Assembly (NCBI GenBank): GCA_947447955.1
Contig: CANFLS010000024.1
Coordinates: 1-40,698 of the forward strand
Length of the DNA stretch: 40,698 nucleotides
Source: Flavobacteriales bacterium
GTDB taxonomy: Bacteria; Bacteroidota; Bacteroidia; NS11-12g; UBA955
Direction: 5' to 3'
Part shown: in pieces, positions 17,198-24,917 of the stretch
How positions within the stretch are numbered: position 1 is the first letter of the stretch
How the letters are laid out: the number at the start of each line of letters is the position of its first letter
The notes under the pieces: model-generated
Told to the model about the DNA's origin: nothing
Database searches by the model: none
The model's input: the letters and a program-made list of their open reading frames with translations, nothing else
Made by a program: the position numbers and the translations under genes

Positions 17198-18078
17198 TTC
17201 AAACAATTACCCCCTTAGCGCTGCCAGAATATGAACTGATAGATTCTGGAGATTTTGAAAAATTGGAAAGATTTGGTAAATGGATCCTTCGCAGGCCTGA
17301 ACCACAAGCAGTTTGGAGTAAATCGATGTCAATTTCTGAATGGGAAAAATTGGCGCATGCTACTTTTGAAAGGAAAAATGGTGATAAAGGCGATTCTGAT
17401 TCAGGCAATTGGACTGTAAAGCGTGAAATGCCAGATCGTTGGTTTGTGAAATACAAACATGGAATTTTAAATTTCACAATGCGATTGGCACTTACATCAT
17501 TTAAGCACGTTGGAATTTTTCCGGAGCAAGCTGATAACTGGGATTTTATTGCAAAAAAGCTATCTGAAAACAAACAAGCAGAGAAACCGAAGGTGCTCAA
17601 TTTGTTTGCATATACAGGTGGAGCAAGCGTTGCAGCTTGTCAAGCAGGTGCTGATGTTACCCACGTAGATAGCGTGAAACAAGTGGTTACTTGGAGCCGT
17701 GAAAACATGGAAGAAAGTGGACTTGATGGAATTCGTTGGGTAATTGAAGATGCCTTTAAATTTGTTCAGAGGGATGTGCGTCGTGGTAAAAAATACGACG
17801 GAATTATTCTAGATCCTCCAGCATATGGGAGAGGTCCAGACGGAGAAAAATGGGTTTTAGAAAAGCAAATCAATGAACTTTTGAGCATGTGTTCAGAAAT
17901 TCTAACTCCTACAGGATTCTTCGTAATCAATTTGTATTCACTTGGATTTTCTACGCTAATTACACAAAATATTATCAAACAACATTTTCCTGAGCGCACA
18001 AACGTTGAAAGTGGCGAGTTGTATTTAGCAGATAAATACGGTAAGAAATTGCCTTTGGGTACTTTCTTGAGGTTTTAA
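17194..18078 (+). CDS. Class I SAM-dependent methyltransferase (RlmI/RlmK-like)
   Basis: 294 residues starting at a GTG that overlaps the parC stop (GTGA), implying translational coupling; the next Met is 45 codons in. The SAM-binding motif I is VLNLFAYTGGAS (134-145), with the acidic end of strand 2 at D159 (THVDS). The catalytic-type motif LDPPAYGRGP is at 206-215. Loop and strand order match the 23S rRNA m5C/m2G methyltransferase group (RlmI/RlmK/YccW-like), but without an N-terminal PUA domain. The substrate is probably rRNA, by inference only. Confidence 0.85.
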   Translation: MIQTITPLALPEYELIDSGDFEKLERFGKWILRRPEPQAVWSKSMSISEWEKLAHATFERKNGDKGDSDSGNWTVKREMPDRWFVKYKHGILNFTMRLALTSFKHVGIFPEQADNWDFIAKKLSENKQAEKPKVLNLFAYTGGASVAACQAGADVTHVDSVKQVVTWSRENMEESGLDGIRWVIEDAFKFVQRDVRRGKKYDGIILDPPAYGRGPDGEKWVLEKQINELLSMCSEILTPTGFFVINLYSLGFSTLITQNIIKQHFPERTNVESGELYLADKYGKKLPLGTFLRF

Positions 18079-18080
18079 CC

Positions 18081-18551
18081 TTATTTCTTTGAGCTTATAA
18101 ATGCTAAGATAATACTTAGCAAACTTCCAGTTGCTATGTTTCCAATGATACATGATTGTTTGAAGTTTTCGTGATTAAACGATTGCTTCGCAATTTCAAG
18201 CGTGCTTAAATGATTTTTGACTTGGTATTGAATCATTGATGCGTAAAAATTTGGATTGATAAATTGATCAAAAATCCAAACGCTCATTGGCGTCAGTGCA
18301 ACAATGAAAAGCGTTGCCATAAGTCCAAATCCAATGCCATTGATGAATGTAATTTTGCCACCCAAACCAATTCGGTGCTTTTTGAATCCTGTTGCATAAA
18401 GTAATATGAGTGGAATGATGATAAGATCAGATACAAACGGATAAAGTTTTATTTGGCCGTCGTGAAAACCCATGAGTTTTTCGCATGCTTTCCAAATGAT
18501 AAAGATAAAAAAATAGGAAATAGCAAGGATAATTGATTTTTTGAATGTCAT
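18081..18551 (-). CDS. DUF4199-like four-helix membrane protein
   Basis: 156 residues with four predicted membrane helices (~5-23, ~40-56, ~69-90, ~135-152) and the loop FINPNFYASMIQYQVKN, which resembles DUF4199 proteins of Bacteroidota. The function is unknown. Its stop lies 2 bp from that of the convergent methyltransferase gene, with a small AGGTT/AACCT stem at the junction. A 10-bp inverted repeat overlaps its start codon (separate entry). Confidence 0.65.
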   Translation of the reverse strand: MTFKKSIILAISYFFIFIIWKACEKLMGFHDGQIKLYPFVSDLIIIPLILLYATGFKKHRIGLGGKITFINGIGFGLMATLFIVALTPMSVWIFDQFINPNFYASMIQYQVKNHLSTLEIAKQSFNHENFKQSCIIGNIATGSLLSIILAFISSKK

Positions 18552-18579
18552 AGTTTTACTACATTTTTTGTAAAACTAT
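18550..18579 (-). promoter_or_regulatory. Inverted repeat overlapping the start codon of the DUF4199-like gene
   Basis: ATAGTTTTAC (18550-18559) and GTAAAACTAT (18570-18579) are perfect 10-bp arms with a 10-nt spacer. On the gene strand the promoter-proximal arm includes TAGTTTTA, close to a -7 box, and the other arm runs into the ATG. An operator or a start-hiding hairpin is possible. Confidence 0.45.
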
Positions 18580-18630
18580 ATCTATTTTTAGAAATACAAT
18601 TTTATTGACAGTCAATATTATTCACATCAA

Positions 18631-19965
18631 TTAAGATTGTCTTATCCATTTGGCAAAGTCTTTCCAAGTTGGTTTTTTACCGTACATTAAAATTCCAATG
18701 CGGTAGATTTTGGCTGATATCCAAACCATGATAAAAAATGTGAGATATAAGATTGCCGCACTCGTGAAAATCTCCGACCAACTAATTCCAAAAGGTACCC
18801 TTACGGCCATCACAACGGGACTGGTAAGTGGTATCATTGAGAAAACCTTTGCAAGATGTCCATTTGGGGCTTGGAATACCACTGATTGTGCTATAATTAG
18901 CCCAAATACAAGAGGTAAGCTCACGGGGAGCATAAATTGTTGTACATCGGTTTCTTGGTTTACTGCTGCGCCTATTGCTGCAAAAACACTGCTGTACAAC
19001 AAATATCCCCCAAGGAAAAACAATAAAAACACCACAATGATTTGTGCATAGGGAAGAGATTGTAGGTGACCAATCAGATCATTCTGATTCATCATAGATT
19101 GAATGGCCTGCTGATTGTTCATACTGCCTTGGGGCATGTTTTGTGGCATCTGGATTCCAGAAGATAGGTATTTTCCTATCCCCAATACAAATACCAAACT
19201 CAATAATATCCATGCAAAAAACTGGGTAAGTCCTACCAACGCCACTCCCAAAATTTTACCAAACATGAGTTGGAATGGTTTTACAGAGCTAATGATTACC
19301 TCAACAATTCTGTTGGTTTTTTCTTCCATGGCACTGCGCATTACCATTGATCCATACATGAAAATAAAGAAGTAAATGATAAACGCCATGATAAAGCCAA
19401 CGCCGCTTTTTAGTTCGCTGCTGCTATTTTCCATTTGCCCACTTTCATTTTCTTCAATCATAGAAATGCCTCCTTTTACTTGGGCACTATCGAGCATGGA
19501 CTGAGAAATGCCTTTGGCTTTGAGAATTTGCCTAGTGATTTGCGACTTTAAGAATTCGTTTATGGTATTTTTTTGATTTACAGAAAAGGCCTCTTTTACA
19601 ATCAGTTCTGTACTGTCTAGGTTGCTCAAATCTTGATCTGAAATGATTAACCAGCCATTTACTTTACCTTGTTCAATGTCGCTATTGATTTTGTCCAAAA
19701 CCACAGTTCCTCCTGGAGGGATATTGGGTTCATTAATAAATTCATAGTTGTTGAATTTTCGATCAATTTTTTGCACCAGGGCATTGTTTGAACTTAAATA
19801 GATGGTTTTTTGTGTATTGTCTTCTGCTCCTTTGGTGGCGAAATATATTGCTCCTCCATAAAATGCTGTGATTAATATAGGTGCTAAAAACGTCATAATA
19901 ATGAACGTTTTATTTTTGATACGGGTTAGGTATTCTCTTTTTAATATGACCCAAATGTTTCTCAT
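18631..19965 (-). CDS. ABC-2 type exporter permease (NatB-like)
   Basis: 444 residues. A membrane helix near the N-terminus (~22-42) is followed by a large extracytoplasmic loop (~45-185), then five to six helices (~190-210, ~235-262, ~308-332, ~350-370, ~398-420). The motif 'EEKTNRIVEVIISSVKPFQLMFGKILG' is typical of ABC2_membrane_3/NatB permeases. It lies 3 nt downstream of the ATPase gene, with which it should form a two-gene exporter operon. The substrate is unknown; NatAB of Bacillus exports sodium, but that should not be assumed here. Confidence 0.9.
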   Translation of the reverse strand: MRNIWVILKREYLTRIKNKTFIIMTFLAPILITAFYGGAIYFATKGAEDNTQKTIYLSSNNALVQKIDRKFNNYEFINEPNIPPGGTVVLDKINSDIEQGKVNGWLIISDQDLSNLDSTELIVKEAFSVNQKNTINEFLKSQITRQILKAKGISQSMLDSAQVKGGISMIEENESGQMENSSSELKSGVGFIMAFIIYFFIFMYGSMVMRSAMEEKTNRIVEVIISSVKPFQLMFGKILGVALVGLTQFFAWILLSLVFVLGIGKYLSSGIQMPQNMPQGSMNNQQAIQSMMNQNDLIGHLQSLPYAQIIVVFLLFFLGGYLLYSSVFAAIGAAVNQETDVQQFMLPVSLPLVFGLIIAQSVVFQAPNGHLAKVFSMIPLTSPVVMAVRVPFGISWSEIFTSAAILYLTFFIMVWISAKIYRIGILMYGKKPTWKDFAKWIRQS

Positions 19966-19968
19966 GGC

Positions 19969-20889
19969 TTAGTTTTTTGAAGTTACTTGGTTAACGAAAA
20001 TTTGATGAATGGTAGGCATTTTTTCTTTAAATCCGATGATGGCATTCGATTGGCTATATTGTTTATATAACTCTTGCGGAGATTGGTTCTCTTTTAATTT
20101 AAATGTGATTTCTTTCCTGCCAAACGAATTAATTTGTGTTTGAATGATGTCAAATTGATTATTCGCAGTTTCAATATCTTCTATATTATTATTGGTAAAC
20201 TCCAAAATATATTCATGATTGAAAAATTGCTGTCTAATGGTATTGATTTTGCCATCGAGAATTTTTTCGCCGTTGTGGATGATGGCAAGTTGATCACATA
20301 ATTCTTCAATGTTGTCCATTCTGTGGGTAGAAAACAAGATGGTTGTTCCTTCGTTTTTCAAACTGATAATTAAGTCTTTTACCATGTCTGCATTTACTGG
20401 GTCAAATCCGCTAAATGGTTCGTCTAAGATTAGGAATTTTGGTTTGTGAAGGATGGTGCTAATGAATTGGATTTTTTGCGCCATTCCTTTGCTTAATTCT
20501 TCCATCTTTTTGTCGGCCCAAGAAACGATATCAAGTTTGTTCATCCAATATTTCACTTCCTGCTTTGCTTGGGTATGAGAATATCCTTTAAGTTCCGCAA
20601 AAAATAGCAGTTGGTCTACCACTGACATTTTTTTATACAAACCACGTTCTTCGGGCATGTAACCAATCATCGAGGAATGATTTGAATTAAGTGGTTGGTT
20701 ATTGAGGGAAATTTTTCCTTTGTCGGGGGTGGTAATGGTTGCCAACATTCGGATTAATGTGGTTTTGCCGGCGCCATTTGGTCCCAATAATCCAAAGATT
20801 TCTCCTTCAGGTATTTCTAGAGAAATATTGTTGCTGACACATTTGTCTTCAAAATACTTGTAAACGTTTTCAACTTGAATAAACGACAT
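19969..20889 (-). CDS. ABC exporter ATP-binding protein (NatA-like)
   Basis: 306 residues. Walker A GPNGAGKTT (36-44), signature LSKGM (132-136), Walker B LILDEP (153-158), the switch histidine in STHR, and a C-terminal ~80-residue extension of the DUF4162 type. It powers the permease encoded directly downstream. Just upstream on its strand GACCTTTG, one base off a -7 box, lies 4 nt before the ATG. Confidence 0.92.
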   Translation of the reverse strand: MSFIQVENVYKYFEDKCVSNNISLEIPEGEIFGLLGPNGAGKTTLIRMLATITTPDKGKISLNNQPLNSNHSSMIGYMPEERGLYKKMSVVDQLLFFAELKGYSHTQAKQEVKYWMNKLDIVSWADKKMEELSKGMAQKIQFISTILHKPKFLILDEPFSGFDPVNADMVKDLIISLKNEGTTILFSTHRMDNIEELCDQLAIIHNGEKILDGKINTIRQQFFNHEYILEFTNNNIEDIETANNQFDIIQTQINSFGRKEITFKLKENQSPQELYKQYSQSNAIIGFKEKMPTIHQIFVNQVTSKN

Positions 20890-20992
20890 ATTACAAAGGT
20901 CATGGTTTTAAGTCAATTAAATAGACGGTTCGATAAATTCTAGAAAATATCGATAAGTGATAGAAATGATAGGATAGGCGCTTGTTGCGAAT

Positions 20993-21000
20993 TATATTTG
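20993..21000 (+). promoter_or_regulatory. -7 box (TATATTTG) 3 nt before the ATG
   Basis: Exact TAnnTTTG, but no -33 TTG at the proper distance. If real, the mRNA would begin at or next to the ATG at 21004. It could be a chance match. Confidence 0.35.
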
Positions 21001-21003
21001 GAA

Positions 21004-22116
21004 ATGAAAATTGCGCAATTCATCTGTGTATTGTCTCTTTTGGTTTGGGGGAAGTTGTCAGGTCAGTCATACAATATCCAAACAATAACAAATTTATCTG
21101 ATACAATTGCTGAAACTTCAGGTCTATTGTTTTTAAATGGAAGGTTGTTTTCGCACAATGATTCGGGAAACGATGCGATTATTTATGAAATTGATACTAC
21201 CAATGGTTGTATTTTAAATTTTTCCCCAATAGCTGGATCAGGCAATACTGATTGGGAAGATATTTCCTGCGACGACAGTTTTGTATACATTGGGGACTTT
21301 GGAAATAACAATGGAACACGGAAAGATTTATGCATTTATAAAATTGGAATCAATAGAATTCTTAAAAATGATACCACTTTGAAGGCTGAGAAAATCAATT
21401 TCTCATTTTCAAATCAAACCTCTTTTTCTAGCCAACCCTATACTACCAATTTTGATGTTGAAGCGTTGTCGTCAATAGGAAATAGTCTGTATATTTTTAC
21501 AAAAAACTGGGGAAACAATCGTTGCGATGTGTATAGGTGCTCAAAAAACATAGGAACTTATGTGTTGAATAAAATAGATAGTTTTAATTCGCAGGGAATG
21601 ATTACGGGAGCAGATTATTCAGCCAAGGACAGTTTATTGGCTTTGTGCGGATATACGTTGGATCATCCTTTTGTTTATATAATTAAAATGAAAAACCAAT
21701 CAGGTTTTGATTGGCAATTGGCATATAAAATTGATCTTGTCCCTCAAAAACAAATTCAGATGGAAGGAATTGCTTTTGAAAAATCGGGTAATTGTTATAT
21801 ATCGAATGAGAAATTTAGTAGCCCAGCTAAATTGCAGAAGATACATTTTTCATTGAACCCTGTAACATGGATTTCTGAAATAAGTCATTCGGCAAGTGTT
21901 TTTCCTAATCCTTGTGCAGATCAAATAACAATTACAAGCAAGGAAATGATTGAGGCAGTTTCTATTTATAATTCAATGGGACAGAAAGTGTCTGCAATGA
22001 ATGTAAATGGTTTTGAAGTTTACCTTTCTTTAGAAAAGTATCAAAAAGGAATTTACCATCTTCATGTTTTGTACGAAGATGGTAAATATGGATTTATAAA
22101 AATCCTTAAGAATTAA
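21004..22116 (+). CDS. Secreted beta-propeller-like protein with T9SS sorting domain
   Basis: 370 residues from the ATG at 21004 (MKIAQFICVLSLLVWGKLSG is a clear signal peptide; a TTG two codons up is less likely). Residues ~25-290 are repeated strands with motifs such as LFSHNDSGNDAIIYEID, DWEDISCDDSFVYIGDFGNN and FDVEALSSIGNSLYIF, typical of secreted propeller or SdiA/esterase-like lactonase-fold proteins. Residues ~296-370 are a T9SS type A sorting domain (SVFPNPCADQITI...GIYHLHV...FIKILKN). The protein should cross the outer membrane by the Por/T9SS machine. Its stop overlaps that of the convergent gene in a TTAA. Confidence 0.85.
   Translation: MKIAQFICVLSLLVWGKLSGQSYNIQTITNLSDTIAETSGLLFLNGRLFSHNDSGNDAIIYEIDTTNGCILNFSPIAGSGNTDWEDISCDDSFVYIGDFGNNNGTRKDLCIYKIGINRILKNDTTLKAEKINFSFSNQTSFSSQPYTTNFDVEALSSIGNSLYIFTKNWGNNRCDVYRCSKNIGTYVLNKIDSFNSQGMITGADYSAKDSLLALCGYTLDHPFVYIIKMKNQSGFDWQLAYKIDLVPQKQIQMEGIAFEKSGNCYISNEKFSSPAKLQKIHFSLNPVTWISEISHSASVFPNPCADQITITSKEMIEAVSIYNSMGQKVSAMNVNGFEVYLSLEKYQKGIYHLHVLYEDGKYGFIKILKN
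21739..21749 (+). repeat. Representative copy of the over-represented GTCCCTCA(AAA) motif
   Basis: GTCCCTCAAAA also occurs at 33173-33183 and 37763-37773 on the plus strand and, as TTTTGAGGGAC, at 26135-26145 and 30074-30084. TTTTGAGGGAT occurs at 35770-35780 and 38980-38990. GTCCCTCA with other 3' context occurs at 7703-7710, 7932-7939, 8781-8788 and 17045-17052. The role is unknown (see findings). Confidence 0.6.
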
Positions 22117-22130
22117 TTCTTGATGATTTT
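22099..22130. terminator. 32-bp imperfect palindrome at the junction of two convergent T9SS genes
   Basis: AAAATCCTTAAGAATT (22099-22114) and AATTCTTGATGATTTT (22115-22130) are complementary at 14 of 16 positions. The arms are the last codons of the two sorting domains (...KILKN and ...KIIKN), and both TAA stops share the TTAA at the centre. T runs follow on both strands, so a two-way terminator is plausible although the stem is AT-rich. Confidence 0.5.
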
Positions 22131-23705
22131 TGTAGTATAATTGTTTCCTACATTCAAGAAATACAAACCGCTGCTCAAGTCTTTTAAGTTCAAATTCACA
22201 TTTGCTTGTGTGCACTTTTCTTCATGTAAAATTTGTCCTTGGGTGTTGTAAATTGCAATCATGCTGCCAATTGGAGCATCTTGAATGGTTAAATTATCGT
22301 TGAATGGATTTGGAGAGATTTTGATATTTGATTTATTGATATTTTCTGAATTTAAGAATCCGAATGCAACCATATTGGAGTTGATCATTGTTTTGGCACC
22401 TTGGCAATCTGTATTTCCAACAATTCCAATGTAATATCGGTTACTTCCACTAGGAGGAGTTAAGTCACTATATGAATGTACTGTTGCAGCTACTGATCCA
22501 AGTGCTTTGAAGGCGCCACCTTTGTTACTTCTGTAGATGTAATAAGTGTTTAAAGGATAGATTCCCAAATAATCAGACCAATTCAAATTGTTTTCGCCAG
22601 ATACACCCAAATTGGCAGATAAGTGTAAAGTAGTATGAGTGTAATATTTGGTTTCTTCTGATTCATTTCCACAAGAATCCACAGCAGCAAGATAATAAGT
22701 AAATGGTCTTTGTTTTGGATTGCTTGTAGTATCAATAAATGAACTTGCAGAATCAAAAGGAACGCTTCCAAGTAAATCGAATACTCCTGCAAAGTTTGAT
22801 TCTTTATAGATGTTGTAGGATACTATTCTCATGCCTGTTGATTTCTCCCAAACTAATTTATTTCTATTCATTACAGTATCTACCGTAACCATGCAAAGTT
22901 TTTCGGTTGGTGGTGTAATAATTTGAACAGTAATTCTATTTGAATACCCCGAACAACCTGATGCCGAATCGTAGGCATAAACCGAGTATGTTCCAGAAGT
23001 TTTTGCAAATATTTTTTTGTCATACGAATAAGCAGGATACCATCCCATTTTACCAGTTATACCAGTAGCTTCAAGTTGAACAGAATCACCTTGGCAGAGA
23101 ATTGTATCACCGTTGGCTTTGATTTTAACATTGCTAAAATTGATTGTTTTAATGTTGTAAATCATAGACGTATCAAAACATCCATTAAGCGATTTTGAAA
23201 CGGCAAAATATTTTCCTGTTTTGGTAACAGTAAGGCTGCTTACTGTATCGCCTGTATTCCATCTGATTTTTGAAGTTGAATAGCAGTTTAAAATGACTTC
23301 TTCATTGTTGCAAAGACTTATGTCTGGTCCAGCTTTACCCCAAGCATATACACTGATGTAATTCTCATTTAAAGTTACTTTTACATGGTTTGAAGTATCC
23401 ATGCAATAAACACTGTCATAGGCCACCACTTGGTAGTCTCCAGTTTTATTTACAGTTCTTGTTCCTCCATAATATCCATCGTTCCAATAAATATAAGTTG
23501 GATTTCCTGTGTAACTCACGGTTAATTTAATGTCTTTTGCACAAGTATCGATGCTTTTTGCAGCGTTAATCTTTATTTTGAATTTCTTGGTATAGCATGT
23601 ATCAAACAATCCTGCTTTCAATTGATTTGAAGCAAATGTGGTGAAAAGCATAACAAGGAATAAAATCGAAGATGTGAATTTGTTTTTGAAATTTGATTTT
23701 AGCAT
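22113..23705 (-). CDS. Secreted Ig/PKD- and Fn3-like protein with T9SS sorting domain
   Basis: 530 residues. Signal peptide ~1-31 (SSILFLVMLFTTFASNQLKA). Four PKD/Ig-like beta-sandwich segments (~35-260), each with a phrase like SYTGNPTYIYWNDG or STSKIRWNTGDTVSSLTVTKTG, are typical of Bacteroidota 'SprB-like/gliding' cargo. Then come two Fn3-like segments (~270-440; 'SYNIYKESNFAGVFDLLGSV', 'NTYYIYRSNKGGAFKALGSV') and a T9SS type A sorting domain (~460-530, ISPNPFNDNLTI...LSSGLYFLNV). Several cysteines suggest an extracellular location. The biological role is unknown; adhesion is a guess. A TAGTTTTG box lies 19 nt upstream. Confidence 0.88.
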   Translation of the reverse strand: MLKSNFKNKFTSSILFLVMLFTTFASNQLKAGLFDTCYTKKFKIKINAAKSIDTCAKDIKLTVSYTGNPTYIYWNDGYYGGTRTVNKTGDYQVVAYDSVYCMDTSNHVKVTLNENYISVYAWGKAGPDISLCNNEEVILNCYSTSKIRWNTGDTVSSLTVTKTGKYFAVSKSLNGCFDTSMIYNIKTINFSNVKIKANGDTILCQGDSVQLEATGITGKMGWYPAYSYDKKIFAKTSGTYSVYAYDSASGCSGYSNRITVQIITPPTEKLCMVTVDTVMNRNKLVWEKSTGMRIVSYNIYKESNFAGVFDLLGSVPFDSASSFIDTTSNPKQRPFTYYLAAVDSCGNESEETKYYTHTTLHLSANLGVSGENNLNWSDYLGIYPLNTYYIYRSNKGGAFKALGSVAATVHSYSDLTPPSGSNRYYIGIVGNTDCQGAKTMINSNMVAFGFLNSENINKSNIKISPNPFNDNLTIQDAPIGSMIAIYNTQGQILHEEKCTQANVNLNLKDLSSGLYFLNVGNNYTTKIIKN

Positions 23706-23724
23706 AAATAATCTGATTAATGAA

Positions 23725-23732
23725 CAAAACTA
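23725..23732 (-). promoter_or_regulatory. -7 box (TAGTTTTG) of the PKD/Fn3 cargo gene
   Basis: Exact TAnnTTTG on the minus strand, 19 nt before the ATG at 23705. No clear -33 TTG. Confidence 0.45.
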
Positions 23733-23829
23733 AGATTAAATAGTTCTATTGATTCGGTAATAATTATTAAATACTTTAATTATTGCAATAAAATTGCAAT
23801 TGTTTAATCTTTTTGATGATAACTATATG

Positions 23830-24729
23830 CTATAACCAATTTTTTCGTTTGAACCAAGTACCAACTACAAGGCTCACAATAATCATTGCAATCCAAACGC
23901 CGAGATACCCATACTTTTGCGATAACTCAGGCATGAATTGAAAGTTCATGCCGTAAACACCCACAATAAAGGTGAGCGGCATAAAAAATACCGAAAATAC
24001 GGTGAGTACTTTCATTACATCGTTGGTTTTTTGAGAAGCAACCGACAAATATATGGTGAGTAAGTTACTTACATCGTCAATTAATTGGTCATAGAACATT
24101 TCCAATTTGCCGTGTAAATCAATTACATCTCTCAAATCTGGCGACAATTTATGGTGACTTTGCATGCCATTCAATACTTCTCGTGTAAGTAACAGTTGCT
24201 TTTTGCCAATGGTACTTTGGCGCTTCAAGAAATATAGCGCTTCAGTAAAACTCTGTTTGGTGTTTTTGAGGAAAATCAAATCTTCAATGGCATCAATTTC
24301 TGCCGCCAATTTATTTTGATATTTCTCATAAGTGCGAAGCACCCCTTTGATTATTTTTGTTGCCAATTCATGCGTTGAATTTATTTTTTGAGTATTCACA
24401 TATTTGTGAATGATGTCCTCCAAAAAAGTATGCGGCAATCTGTGAATTGTGATAATTAATTCACTATTGATAAAAATTGCCACTTTGGTACTCATTTCTT
24501 GAATGGTATGGCTATTTTCATTTTCAATATGTAGCGCTCGAGTTATAATAAAATTGAGCGGTGAAAGTTCTTCGTATTTTGGCAAATGATCAGGCTCAAG
24601 GCAATCTTGAATGGACGCTTGACTTAATTCATGGGTTTTGCAAAATTCAGCCAAATCGTTTTGGTTGGGATTTTCAATGTCAATCCATTTTATCTTTGAT
24701 TCTACAATTGTGAATTCACGAATTTTCAT
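23830..24729 (-). CDS. corA: CorA-family magnesium/cobalt channel
   Basis: 299 residues. A cytoplasmic N-terminal alpha/beta funnel and long helices are followed by two membrane helices (~240-258, ~277-292) with the signature YGMN (GMN at 260-262) between them and a positively charged C-terminus (FKRKNWL). Forms a pentameric inner-membrane Mg2+ (Co2+, Ni2+) channel. The gene stands alone. It could instead be a ZntB-like zinc exporter, as both share the GMN motif. Confidence 0.92.
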   Translation of the reverse strand: MKIREFTIVESKIKWIDIENPNQNDLAEFCKTHELSQASIQDCLEPDHLPKYEELSPLNFIITRALHIENENSHTIQEMSTKVAIFINSELIITIHRLPHTFLEDIIHKYVNTQKINSTHELATKIIKGVLRTYEKYQNKLAAEIDAIEDLIFLKNTKQSFTEALYFLKRQSTIGKKQLLLTREVLNGMQSHHKLSPDLRDVIDLHGKLEMFYDQLIDDVSNLLTIYLSVASQKTNDVMKVLTVFSVFFMPLTFIVGVYGMNFQFMPELSQKYGYLGVWIAMIIVSLVVGTWFKRKNWL

Positions 24730-24895
24730 TTGGAATAATTTAATTAGGAAACTTATTGTCTAAGTTTTGATGCGAAGATATATGATTTTGGGCTTTATTA
24801 AATTTGAGAGTTCATTGGAATTTGTTAATTTGCAATTTATTCGGGTTAAATGAATTTCAAAATAAATTGTAACCTTTTTGAATTTATACGTCATA

Positions 24896-24913
24896 GTTTT
24901 AAACTTTTAAAAC
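24896..24913. promoter_or_regulatory. 18-bp palindrome directly upstream of a T9SS cargo gene
   Basis: GTTTTAAA, spacer CT, TTTAAAAC; the arms are perfect and the repeat ends 4 nt before the ATG at 24918. TAGTTTTA (24894-24901), one base off a -7 box, overlaps the left arm. It may be an operator or a leader hairpin, though AT-rich palindromes arise by chance more easily. Confidence 0.35.
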
Positions 24914-24917
24914 GGTA

